NCBI GenBank assembly: GCA_001986395.2 | Contig: MQVO02000003.1 | Coordinates: forward strand, 2,108,001-2,172,000 | Length of the DNA stretch: 64,000 bases | Direction: 5' to 3' | DNA from: Irpex lacteus | Taxonomy: Eukaryota > Basidiomycota > Agaricomycetes > Polyporales > Irpicaceae | In this document: positions 32,587-43,847 of the stretch, piece by piece | How positions within the stretch are numbered: position 1 is the first letter of the stretch | Layout: each line of letters opens with the position of its first letter | Notes under the pieces: generated by a model | Seen by the model: the letters and a program-made list of their open reading frames with translations, nothing else | What the model was told of the DNA's origin: nothing | The model's database searches: none | Translations under genes and position numbers: made by a program

Positions 32587-34330
32587 CTATTTCGACACAA
32601 CGAAAGTGGTCATGCCGGCAAGATTGTTAGCATCTAAAGGCCGCCAGTCAGTACATGTGCGTGGTAAGATAATGTTCGGAACGTACTGATGGTGAGCCCG
32701 GAAGCGTCTGCGGCATCCTTGAGGTTAAAGTTGCCAACGTTCGACGCCTTGCCAGGAGCATCCAGACGCAAAACAGCAACCGATGTGGCATTGGGTTGCA
32801 GGACGTAGAGGAAGCTATAGGAAGAAAGATTGGTATCGGATTAAGTGGTGTACACGAATGAACTTACTCCTTGTCGTTAATGGTGGCGACGTCATCATCA
32901 GTGGTTGCGGAGCCCTCGGTTTGCTGGTATTGCTAGAACAGGAAAGACGTTCACGTCATGGCACACGACCTATTGCAAAACGAAGAACTCACGTTGACGA
33001 TCGTGGCCTTGAGGTTATCGTCCACAGAAACTTCCGTAACCTTGGAGGTGCCGATGTCAGTCAAGTAGAAGTTGCCGGTCTTGCCGCTGTGCGCTGCCCA
33101 GCACACTGCCGTCTGGTTCTTGACCTCAACAGCCACATCCTTGCTGCTGGAGCTGTTCTTGTCATTCGACTTCACGTTGGAGAGGTCGATGATGTCAAAG
33201 CCGATTCCAGCATCCGTAACGAGAAGGGCATTCTTTCCCTCGATAACCGCAGCGCCGAAAGGAAGGGCACCTCCCTTGGGAGCATCGATCTTCGCAAAGT
33301 CCTTCGACAGTGAACCATCCGAGTCAACGTCAAAGACGGCGAGGAAACCAGGGTTCTTAGGGTCACCCTTAATGGATGCGATCAGCTTGGAACCGTCCTC
33401 ACTGAAGAGTACATGGCTGGCACTGTCCGCGGGTCCAGTTGCGGGCGTGGTCTGGTTGATGCCAATGGAACGCAGGGAGTTCTGAATAGGCTGCAGTCCC
33501 TTCTTCTGGTCGACCTTGAAGCAGCTAATGAGACGTTGACGAGTCAGTTAACAGTACTATGTTGGTTACACCGCCCATGAACTTACTTGACGTTGTTGAC
33601 TTGTCCACCGTTGAGCACACACGCCTGAGAACCATCTTTGTTGAACGCCACCGACATGGGGAATTCACCCTCAGTAGACTGGGGTTGTCCGATGATGCTG
33701 ATGTCAACAGGGTTCTGTTCGTTGATGGAAAACAGTGTAACAGTGTTGGAGCCAGCCTGATAGACACAATCAGTCACTGCCGCGATAGCCTCACGAATAA
33801 GGATGCCCAACATACATTCACAGCGGCGAGTACCTTAGCTGCAGCTGAAACCTTGACGGATCCTTGAGAGAAGAGCGGATCAGGTCCGTTCGGATCAGTC
33901 AAACCATGTTGACCGAGACCCCTGGTGGACACGGCCCTGTCAAAGGTCTAAAGACACGGGACCTGTTAGCATTATCTATCAAAGATGTAGCGTTTCACGT
34001 CTTACCAAACTGCCATCGTCTTTGATTGCAGCAGCGACAACGAAGTTGCCTTCCGGCTCATTCGTGATAACTGCACGAGCTTTATCAGCGCACGTACTAA
34101 ATGATCAAGAAAAGCAGGTAAAACGTACAGTACGCCGCACCAGCAACATTGTTATTGTTGTTGTTGTTGTTATTGCTGCTAGTACCGTTCTTGTTGTTGT
34201 CGTGGTTGTTGCTGTCAGTGCCATTCTTGTTCATATGCACGACCTCCTTCGACCTCCTGAACTGGGCAGGAGCGGCAAACACAGCGGAACCATACAGCAA
34301 AGAGAGCAACAAAACGCGAGTAGAGACCAT
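32587..34330 (-). CDS. Secreted lactonase-type beta-propeller protein, paralogue A
   Basis: Begins MVSTRVLLLSLLYGSAVFA, a signal peptide with cleavage likely near AVFA-AP. An Asn-rich linker follows, coded by about nine consecutive Asn codons and absent from the other two paralogues. The body has the seven-blade 3-carboxymuconate-cyclase/lactonase pattern: TLFSINEQNPVDISIIGQP, EFPMSVAFNKDGSQACVLNG, FSEDGSKLIASIKGDPKNPG, FLAVFDVDSDGSLSKDFAKI and NFYLTDIGTSKVTEVSVDDN. It ends NLAGMTTFVVSK at 32587. Intron positions match paralogues B and C, for example after VNNV and after the ...KATIV blade. Homologues are called lactonase or muconate cycloisomerase-like, but enzymatic activity is rarely shown. 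Extracellular location is inferred from the signal peptide. Confidence 0.85.
34142..34218. repeat. GTT/AAC trinucleotide repeat (poly-Asn coding)
   Basis: Runs of TTGTTG on the plus strand are read on the minus strand as consecutive Asn codons in paralogue A, just after the signal peptide. Repeat-length change is the probable origin of this insertion. Confidence 0.85.
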
Positions 34331-34528
34331 GTTGAAGATTGTCGATCGAAGAGCTAAGTAAATCTGCACGGCAGATGGATGGATTCAAGTGTTGAAAAGA
34401 ATGGTAAGTTTAACGAAGGAAGAAAATGCAAGAGAGCACAGCTCTTGAAAGAAAATAAACGAGAAATGGAGATGGACCGAGATGGAGGCGGGGGCAGCGG
34501 ACAAGGGAACATGGTCTTTCTCCACCAT

Positions 34529-34536
34529 CTTTTATA
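34529..34536 (-). promoter_or_regulatory. TATA box of paralogue A
   Basis: TATAAAAG on the minus strand, about 199 bases upstream of the start codon. Confidence 0.45.
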
Positions 34537-34539
34537 TCA

Positions 34540-35770
34540 GCGGAAGGAACGCGATGGGGACGGGGACCCAGCAAACTGGGAGCCATAGAGCAGAGGCGGG
34601 GACCCAGCGCACTGGGTTCCACAAAGACAACCAACCAGCATCCCGCATAGTCAGCCTTACAGGTCGCATAATGGGCATGCAAATGTCTCGATGAAACGTG
34701 CATGGTCCTGCAAAAACCACAGCTTTCCGACAGATGGGTAAGATGGGCTATAGCATGACTACGAATCAACGAACCTTTTCATCGTGCATCTTCCCGAATT
34801 CTTATCTCGAATCGCAGGAAGACTAAGCGTGGCTGGTAGCTATGTGATCTTTGCATAATCTACGCTCGAATCTTGTTCTGTGCTTTGAGATTATGTGATT
34901 TGTTTCGCTGCAGTGGAGAGATGGAAGTGCAGTTCAAGACGGCCTGTGCGCCGCCCGTGGCGACCATCTTGTGGCGTATGGGCGTCGACGTCGATGGCCG
35001 ATCTCGATCAAAGCGGCATCAAAGTATTGGTTGGTGGCCAATTTGCTGCTTACTCCTTGAATATTCCTTTCCTTTGCCACAAAGCAGGTGGACTCTCTCA
35101 TTATCGTTCGTACAGCACTCCCGGTAGTCTCTTTCTGGGTGCGTTCCATGACTACGGGCACTACGGGCTACAAATCCTGGGAACAACACCACATGGATGG
35201 TTGCCTTCGAGCATCAAAATCGTAGATGCACAACTTGAGAACGAAGCAACTTTGCATCACCGCTCAGTCAGCAGCGGAACCTATACATGCCAAAACAAGC
35301 AATTCACGGAGTACCACAGCAGCTGGCGTCGCCATGGAGTGGCGCTTACTGACTAAACGGAGGCCAGCCGTGGGAGTTCACTATAGTGCCACTACTTTGG
35401 ATGCCAAGCGACAGTTTCTGTTACACTCACGAATTTCTGCAACAGTGTTCCTCGGATCTCGGCATGCCGAACTCGTTACGAGCAAGTTTAGGCAAATGTG
35501 TCTACTACCCTTTTTGAATTCAAAGGCAGAGGGCCGATAGTACTACGCGAATTCTAGGACGCTTCAACAAATGAGTGTAATTTACGTGGCCCTCAAGTAG
35601 GCAATTAAATAAATTTGATATATAAGGGAATAGTGTTCAGTATCAGAGTTGACGTACATATCAACATTCTTCAGATGGCGAGACCTGATCAGACGAGAAA
35701 TAAACCAACGCGGCCAGCATCGCTGAATTCAGCCAGGCAGAGATGCTGCCAATGCTACGTGCCATTGTGT
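34540..35770. other. Intergenic region between paralogues A and B
   Basis: Holds the paralogue A promoter. Two copies of GGGGACCCAGC...ACTGGG occur at about 34562-34616, each able to form a short hairpin. An open frame of 153 codons at 34895-35356 has no domain, signal or intron pattern and is not called. Confidence 0.45.
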
Positions 35771-37476
35771 TCACTTGCGAGTGGCAAACGTCGTCATACC
35801 AACGAGGTTATCTGCGTCTAAAAACCGAATGGGGAAAGTCTAGACGTACAAGGATCGACGACTAGGAGAACGTACTGATTGTTAACCCAGCTGCCTTCGC
35901 GGGCTGCGCTACATTGAAGTTACCAATGTCTACACCATGGCCGGGTCCATCAAGTCTCAAGACGCCGATCTCGGTACCATTCGCCTGGAGAATGTAGAGG
36001 AAGCTGGTACAAATGAATGAGATTAGCAACGCCAAGAGAAGAAGCCCAATTCAACTAACTCTTTGCCGTTCAAAGTAGCAACGTCCGCGTCGAAAGTACC
36101 CGCAGTGGCCGGACGTTGGTAGCGCTATAGGCCATAATACAGTCACAATTACTGCGATGAAGGGTAGTGTATTCACATCGACATACCTTGATCACCGTAC
36201 TCTTGAGGTTCTTGTCAACTCTGACCTCCGAGATGCGCGCATTAGGAGGGTCTTCAAGGTAGAAGCTTCCCGTCTTGGGGCTATAGGCCGACCAGCAGTT
36301 GGCTCCCTGCCCGGTAATGTTCAAAATGGAGCTTCTTGGGCCGCTGTTCGAGGTAGCCCCGCTTATGCCTGAGAGGTCAACGAGTTCCGCTCCCACCGCA
36401 GGATCTGCGACCAACAGTGCGTTTGAGCCAGGAATAACAACCGTCCCAAACGGCCGCACTCCGCCAGTGGTTAGAGCCACTCTGGTAAACTCGTCGGACA
36501 GCGTGCCATCCGCGTTTACGCTCCAGACTGCGAGGAAACCGGGCGCAACAGGAGGGCCAATGTCTCCTTTGGCAGCAACGATAAGCTTCGAGTCGTCCTC
36601 ACTGAAGATAACCTGGGACAATGTCTTCGGGCCAGTGGGAGGTGTGGCCACAGGGAAGTTGAGGGCTCGCAGAGTGTCGTTCAAAGGTACAAGACCAGTT
36701 TTCTTGTCAACTTTGAAGCAACTTATGAAGGATATCGTCATGCAATGAAACTATCTGTGTAAAGCAGCATAACGCACTTCACTCCGTTGTTAGGACCGCC
36801 AGCATTGAGTACACAAGCCTGAGTACCCTTTGAGTTGAACGCCACGGAGATTGGGAAATCCCCCGCTGTATCGACAGGCTGTCCGATTTGCTGAATCTCG
36901 GTGGGATTCTGTGGGTTGACCGAGAACAGTGACACCGTGCGAGAACCTGCCTATTGTCAGGGACATGTCAATGTTCATCGTATAACATGACTGTGATATT
37001 GTAGCAGCGTAGTCGTTAACTTACATTGACTGCAGCCAATACTCCAGCAGCAGGGGACGCCTTGACGGTGCTCTGTGCGAGAAGTGGATCGGGACCTGTG
37101 GCATTCACATGCGCACCATTTCCTCCCGTCGCAACAGCGGTAGTATAGGTCTGGAAAAGCATTCGATCTTCAGCTTGAGCAGTTACTTCAGAGAGGACAA
37201 TGCTTACCACTGATCCGTCGGACTTCAATGCCCCCACAACAACGTAGTTTCCAGAAGGCTCATTAGTGAGAACTATATAGGAAAGTGAGGTAAACACATG
37301 CTCGCGCAAGGATTTGCAATGGTAGACGAACAATATGCAGCGCCAGCAGGAGTGCCAGAGAATCGTTCGAGCTGTATGACCTCTGGTGAACTTCGTGGAG
37401 CCGGGGAAGCCAGTACAGCTGAGCAGCTTAGGATGGCAGTAAGTAGAATGAGTGTGTAAGCGTTTAAGATGACCAT
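35771..37476 (-). CDS. Secreted lactonase-type beta-propeller protein, paralogue B
   Basis: The ATG at 37474-37476 opens the signal peptide MVILNAYTLILLTAILSCSA, followed by VLASPAPR. The mature part contains LTNEPSGNYVVVGALKSDG, TVSLFSVNPQNPTEIQQIGQ, FPISVAFNSKGTQACVLNAG, FSEDDSKLIVAAKGDIGPP, FLAVWSVNADGTLSDEFTR and FGTVVIPGSNALLVADPAVG, one motif set per blade. The end is NLVGMTTFATRK, stop at 35771. It is clearly closer to C than to A and lacks the poly-Asn insert. Several Asn-x-Ser/Thr sites fit a secreted glycoprotein. Function as for paralogue A; substrate unknown. Confidence 0.87.
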
Positions 37477-38830
37477 GTCGGAAGAAAAGCTGAATAAGTT
37501 CCGAGTCAAAAGAAGTGAATTGAAAAGTGAACGGTATAAAGACTCGGAGGGCAAAGTGAAGAAAAAAATGAAGACGTACTCAACATGGCCCACGAATAAT
37601 CATCTTATATTGAGCCAGTTTGCACGGCCACGAAAAAGAGGCTCGAAGATGCGACGCTTATGCCGTGAATCAAGCTGAGGCGGCCAGCGGTCGGCCACCG
37701 AGGCGTCTGTTGACCAGGATATGAGCATTCGTTCTGACCAGATCTTTACAACGTATCAAAGAACCATAAAGCTTACCAAGGATAACAGATGTTCACACAG
37801 GATTTTGACCGCCTTCGCAGGCCGCTTGTTAAGCATGACTGCGCGTCCATTCAAAACAGCTCGAAAACTGAGCAAGGTTGCCATCCGAAGGGAAATCCGA
37901 TTGGTTTCACGGTCGAACCGCGTCTCTAGGTGTCGCAGAATGGGTAATCGTCGAGTCGGTGATGCCCATATGGGGTAAAGTGCGCATTGAGCACTGCTTC
38001 AAGTTCGATCCTAACGGATCAGTGACAGTACAGTCAGCTCAAGCACTATCTGACAGGTAAGCGGCGATCTATATATAGCAGATGGTATGCATAAGTGAAC
38101 GCACCAGAGCACCTGAGGAGCAGGATCATCTCAGACAAGGCTGCTTGTGCTTCAAATATTATTGCTGTTACGACAACATTGCTGGCCATGGCCTCGATGA
38201 GTCGGAGCATCATGGATAACGCCCCGAGGGTACCCCAATACCTTGTGCATTCAATCAATTATGCGACCACAATTGCGCGATATTCACTATGATTGCTAGT
38301 GAGGTATGACACAGGCTCGAAGCCTGGCCACAGGTTTTAGAACCTCAGGCTTGGTTTCACAAAGATCCCGTGAAATGACTCGCAAATCCGGCCAATAGCT
38401 GATACTATACGGTCGATCAGCATACTGTCACAAAAGCTGGGACAGCTCAAACCTACTTGTATGAAAAGTAAACTGTTTATCACCCGTACAAATATTTTGT
38501 AGTTGAACGTTGAAGTCAGAGAGCTGACTGCAATATGTAGGCGCCGCAGTTGACGATTTTCTCACGCTACTATAGTACTGGTATACGAGTAGTACCCGTT
38601 AGGCAAACAAGGACAGTGTATTGGTGGCCAATGAAGCCGTAATTGAACAAGGATACAGACAGAACATAAATAAATAGAAAGCATTGTGTTGCCTGTGTGG
38701 CATAATCGCCGAGAATAACTGAACGGTACGATAGAAATACGACGGTGTTCGTCGAGTCAAAGCTAACTTAAGAAGCCTGTAATGGCGCAACTTGAATCGG
38801 ACTGAGAGAAAGGTTGTGTGCCCTGGTAGC
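37477..38830. other. Intergenic region between paralogues B and C
   Basis: About 1.35 kb. The first 130 bases include an ATATAAG element on the minus strand at 37604-37610, a possible TATA box for paralogue B. The remainder shows no gene, repeat or RNA that I can support. Confidence 0.45.
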
Positions 38831-40513
38831 TCACTTGCGGGTGACGAATGTCGTCAGACCGACCAAGTTTTCCGGACCTACAATCGTGTTAGAAACATTC
38901 TGGGAAAGGTGGAGGATAGAGAAGACGCACTAATCTTCAATCCTGCAGCCTTAGCGGAGTGCGACAAATCGAAGTTGCCGATGTCCCTCCCTTTACCAGA
39001 GCCGTCGAGTCTTAGGACGCCGACCTCAGTAGCGTTGGCCTGAAGGATATACAAAAAGCTATAGTAGTCATCAAAAGGTCAGCAGTGCTCAAAGTGGAAA
39101 GTTGTAGTGTACTTGCTCTTTGCCATTCAGTGTCGCGACATCATCGTCGATGGTGGCTGACCCGGCCGGTCGCTGGTATTGCTACAATGACCATTCAGGA
39201 TCCAGACACGTGCACAAACGACAGGATGAGCGAAATTTACGTACCTTGACAATCGTACCCTTGAGGTTCTTGTCTACGCTAATTTCTGTGACCTGTGCGT
39301 TGATGATATCTGTCACGTAGAAGTTGCCCGTCTTCGTGCTGTGTGCCGACCAGCAAACGGCGCCTTGTCCAGTAACGTTCACAAGAGAACTCTTCGAGCT
39401 GCTGCTCAAGTTACCGGTAGAGTTGCCGCTGACGCCAGAGAGATCAACAACCTCAGCACCGACGACAGGGTCTGTGGCTAGTAAAGCGTTGGAGCCAGGG
39501 ATGAGCGACACCCCAAAAGGAACAGCACCGCCAGTAGGTGGGGCAAGCTTCGTGAAGTTCTCAGAGAGGGTACCGTCTGCGTTGACGTCCCAAATCGCGA
39601 AGAACCCGGGTGCGCCAGGATGTCCCTTTGCGACGGCAATGAGCTTTGAGTCGTCCTCGTTGAACAAAACCTGGGTCAGAGTATCGAGAGGACCCGTAGG
39701 AGGCGTGACCACAGGGAAGTTGAGAGCGCGGTAGGTGTTGTTCAGTGGGACAAGGCCGAGGCTCTTGTCGACTTTGTAACAGCTATCAACGGTGAACTCC
39801 AGTCAGAGCGGGGACTATCATGCGGCTGGATCACGTACTTCACTCCGTTAATAGGGCCACCGGCGTTCAGGACGCAAGCCTGAGTTCCCTTGGAGTTGAA
39901 CGCAACAGAGTTGGGGAATTCGCCAATAGTCGACGTAGGTTGTCCGATGGGCTCAATCTGCGTAGGATCTTTGGGGTCGATTGAGAAGAGAGACACTGTG
40001 CCTGAGCCAGGCTGTATGGAAGAAGCACAAGTTTCAGTGGCGTTCACGACATGAAGGTCAACACTTACGTTGACGGCTGCGAGGAGATTGGCTGCAGCGG
40101 ATGCCTTGATCGTACTCTGAGCGTACAATGCATCGGGTCCTGTCGAGTTACCGTGCGCCCCAGTGCCTCTGTTTGACACAGCACGGACGTACGTCTACGG
40201 GATGTTAACATTCATGTTCATTTCCATAAGGAAGGTACATACCGGCGTTCCGTCCGACTTCAACGCGGCGACCACGATGTAATTTCCAGAAGGTTCATTA
40301 GTTAGAACTGCGTGCGGGGATGTGTCAGATACAGAAGCGACGAAACGAGGCGAGAGGCTCACAATAGGCAGCTCCTGCCGGAGCGCTGAACGAAGGGTTT
40401 CGTCCCAGTTGTATGACATCCCGCGACTTCTGCGGTGTTGGCGTTGCGGATACGGCAGAGCAGGTGAGAAGAGCCGTAAGGAGTAGGCGTGCGGTGGTGT
40501 TCAAGTTAATCAT
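38831..40513 (-). CDS. Secreted lactonase-type beta-propeller protein, paralogue C
   Basis: The ATG at 40511-40513 starts MINLNTTARLLLTALLTCSA, a signal peptide, followed by VSATPTPQK. The blades carry LTNEPSGNYIVVAALKSDGT, TVSLFSIDPKDPTQIEPIGQ, FPNSVAFNSKGTQACVLNAG, FNEDDSKLIAVAKGHPGAPG, FFAIWDVNADGTLSENFTKL and FYVTDIINAQVTEISVDKN. It ends ENLVGLTTFVTRK at 38831. Exon structure parallels B almost exactly, so B and C are probably the most recent duplicates. Enzymatic role inferred only from family resemblance. Confidence 0.87.
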
Positions 40514-41734
40514 GATGAATGAAGGATGAGTGAAGGATGAAAGAGAAAAAAGGAGATCGCGAATAAACGAATAAAAGATATGTGTAGGGTTGAGAGGGCA
40601 TCAACGGCCCCCATCTCTACTTCCTTTATACGATGGAATCCGAAACAAAATAGATAGCCCACATAGCGTGAAAAGGCAGCGAGGACCACCCTGGCCAGCT
40701 GGCTACGGTGTAAGTTGCTCCGAGAGCGGCAACCGACGCATCTATTCCGAGATCTGAGGGTCCGACACGATCCCAACCCAATCAGATTGTGACGGCACAT
40801 CAGAGACAGGAACGGCTCACCAAGCTAGATGTAAGTTGCACAGGGGGATTGTTAAGCAGAGAGTGCGCCCATGTAAGACTTTGATAAACTGTAGCTTCAT
40901 GCCAGTCAGTGTCTTTCCCTTCGCGGCAGTGCTAGTGTCGGAGGTCGGCCGAAAGGGTGTTCATCGTGGCCTGTTCTTGAGATATTTAAAGACTGTGCGA
41001 AGTGTCGTCATGCACAAAACGCATGAGTTGCAGGCAGTGAGGATACAGTGTGTCACGACACTCCTGAGGCATGATCTGGGTACGTTACGTAGATAGCTTC
41101 CGACTAATGGGTAGCTGATCAGTCTCTATTATACCATTGTCACAGCAAAAGACGACAGAACCTCTGAGCCTTACCACCGCATACAGCATATTGGCGTGTT
41201 GCGTAATGAAGCTCTACTCCTCATATTCGAGTGGACAAGCGTGGCTTCACAAACAGTTACTATCGTCTTACAGCTATCCTGAGACTCGAGGACGATCAGC
41301 ACAGGTACTCAGTGAGGCCCAGACAAAAACTCACTGAGCTCCCAGCGAGCGAAACATCTTAGACAGGGACTATGATGGCAAAGACCGGTGGGGTAGTATA
41401 ATTTGAGGTGGAGCTTCCTATCACACATGTACATCCGACAAGTAGATAGCAAGCAAGGAATGTCCAAAGGGAATGATTACTAGGAAAAAACATACAAAAG
41501 CAGAACCAGGAGTGACGAAGTCAAAGTGGTATTCAGTGACTAAGAAAAAGGAAAGTTATTACAAGCATACTAGAAGCAAGGTAAATAGCAGCGAGAAGGA
41601 CAGGAGAAGTACGATCGATGTCTATCCGTAGCACGTACTATAGTGGGACGAGCGAAAGTGTCTTTGTCAATGCAATGGGCTGCACATGCCCGAGAGCTAT
41701 CAACGAATGTCCTTTTCCCTTTTCCAAAAATCGC
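40514..41734. other. Intergenic region, paralogue C promoter
   Basis: A TATA-type element (GTATAAAGG, minus strand) lies at 40623-40631, 110 bases upstream of paralogue C. The remaining kilobase has no supported gene, RNA or repeat. Confidence 0.45.
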
Positions 41735-42791
41735 TTAAGCCATGACGAGGGCAGCGACGGCGCCGACGACACCGACAACACCAGCGCTGACCGAGTTGGC
41801 GAAGGCACCGCTGTTAGCACCAGTGGGGCTGGCGCTGGCGGAAGCAGAGCCAGAGTGGGACGCAGCGGAGGAACCAGTGCTGTGAGCGGAGGTACCAGCA
41901 GGAGCGGAACTGGCCAGCCGAAGCAAATGAGCTAGTTAATAATCTGACGTAGTATGTAAAGGAACTTACGTGGAGGCACCAGTAGCGGCGACAGAGGAGG
42001 TAGCGCCAGTGGCGGCAGAGGTGGCAGAGGTGGCAGCGACGGCTAAACAACGATGTCAGCTAGGAACAATACGAAGTGCAACCTATGATACGTACAAGAC
42101 TCAGAAGCAGCGCTCGAAGCAGCACCAGAGGTGGCGCTCTCAGAGCCAGAGGTGGTAGCAGTAGAACCTACACCACCAACCAAGCAGCTGCTGTCACCTG
42201 CAATTATCATCAGCCCAAGCATCATTGATTCAGACAGCAAAACCGGACTTACCGCTGGCACCAATCGTGAAGGTACCGGAGAGAGCCTTGTTGCCGTTGG
42301 AACGGTCAGTAAGGGACAGACCAAGCTGAGTGTCTGATCATACGTTGTCAGTTCCGAACAAGATATCAGAAGGAAATTACCCACTGGCAGTGATGTTGGC
42401 AGACCAAGTGAAGGGCGACGAGGTGATACCGTCGTAGGTCTGCTGAGGAGTGCCGTTGGCATCAGGGTTGTTGATGCTGTATACAAATTAGCGAATGCAC
42501 AGTGAGTATCTAGCATATTACGACATACGAAAGGAAGTAAGGGCCTATTAATCTTTATTAGCTGAGTACTAGGATGGATACTAGGATGGATGAATGGAGA
42601 GCAACTCACCAGTTCCACCGCTGAAAGTGAACTGAGTGGTGACACACTGGACAACACCGTTGCTGCGAGAAAAGGGAGGTGAGACACAGTTGCTACAGGT
42701 TGGCTGCCGTTGCTACGTACGGGGTGTTGATAGTGAACTGCTGTGCGAGAGCAGAGCCGGCGAGAAGGGCAAGAGCTGCGAAGGACTTCAT
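41735..42791 (-). CDS. GPI-anchored Ser/Ala-rich cell-surface protein (Kre9/Knh1-like domain)
   Basis: The ATG at 42789-42791 begins MKSFAALALLAGSALA, a clear signal peptide. The N-terminal domain reads QQFTINTPNGVVQCVTTQFT, PYFLSINNPDANGTPQQTYD, SPFTWSANITASG and GNKALSGTFTIGASGDSSC, the pattern of the Ser-Thr-rich GPI-anchored membrane family. A low-complexity Ser/Ala/Thr/Gly stalk follows. The C-terminus is hydrophobic (AGVVGVVGAVAALVMA), preceded by small residues, as expected for a GPI signal. Four or five introns are present; one contains a duplicated ACTAGGATGGAT near 42568-42592. A TATA-like CTATAAGA lies 114 bases upstream (42905-42912). Probable cell wall or plasma membrane location; molecular function unknown. 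Confidence 0.83.
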
Positions 42792-42904
42792 TTCGAGCAG
42801 TGTAAAAACAGCGAAGGGAACAGTGGCGGGAAGGGCAAGAACGTCGAGCACGGGCGAGCGGGGAGCAACGAGCTTGGGGAAAGAACGGAAAGCGCAGCGA
42901 CGAC

Positions 42905-42912
42905 GTCTTATA
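42905..42912 (-). promoter_or_regulatory. TATA box of the GPI protein gene
   Basis: CTATAAGA on the minus strand, 114 bases upstream of the start codon. Confidence 0.45.
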
Positions 42913-43847
42913 GTTTGCCACGGGGCGTTCCGTGACTACGCGTCACAAACCTTGTCATTTTGTGACTGTTCTGGAATCATCCATCAAATTGGTCGTCACA
43001 ATTGCTCTCTTATCGTTCGCTTCCACATTGTTCGCCAAGCCTATTTTCTGCTACTTGAACGCTAACGCTGTCGCACATACTGTATGACACCGACTGGGCT
43101 CTGTCCCAAAGACATCCCAAGCGTGGTGGTACTTGCATTCCAACCTCCTCAGAAACATGGACGTGAAAATTTTGGAAGCGTGACGACGGTCACTTTCCCC
43201 GAACTTCGCACGCGGACAAGGGCCGGATGTACGTATTTCCTCATGACAATCAATGCCCACGTCATGCTCGTTACTGCGCAGGTGAACGCGGTAAGCTCTC
43301 GATTCTAGCCAGAGTCTTACTGAAAGTGAAGTTGTTAGAAGAAGAACAAGCATCTGCAACCAAGTATAGATAGTGTAAACCTCTTGTAACAGGTGTAACA
43401 ATTGATGCTGTCACCGCTTCCCTACCAAGCGAGCCGTCCGGCTTGGAAGAGCAGAATGTCTCACGATCACGCTCCTGGCCACAAAAAGATCATTGGCTAG
43501 ATTGCGTCGGGCCCGTGCTTCCAGCCAGTCACGGCAACGGCATTATCGGCTCTGTCAGTCCCATCAGCTTCCAGCTGCGGAGGCTTTCCTACTTCCGCGT
43601 CTGCTTGGCAGGCGAGTTTTCTCATACGAGCACTTACGTTCGCACCTGAATTCAGACGTTTCTTGCAGCAAAATATAACCTCACCTACAGCGTTAAGAGT
43701 CTCGAAATTTCGAAGACTTCTCATGACGAACCCAACCGGTAAGAATGCCATTCTCGTTTGCGTCACAGCGTACTAAAAATACAACAGAACAGTACTCTGC
43801 CATACAGGGCGTGCTAAGTTTATACAACATGAATAAGTCGCAAGTGA
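42913..43847. other. Intergenic region
   Basis: About 930 bases between the GPI gene promoter and the 3' end of the TDP2-like gene. Nothing else supported. Confidence 0.4.

Noticed and set aside
34895..35356. Plus-strand open frame of 153 codons between paralogues A and B
   Set aside because: No domain, no signal peptide, no intron pattern, and unlikely composition.
28917..40513. A full secondary-metabolite biosynthetic cluster
   Set aside because: No polyketide synthase, peptide synthetase, terpene synthase or cluster regulator is present, so only a small functional grouping is proposed.
41618..41935. Plus-strand Gly/Ser-rich open frame
   Set aside because: It is the antisense shadow of the Ser/Ala-rich stalk of the GPI-anchored protein.
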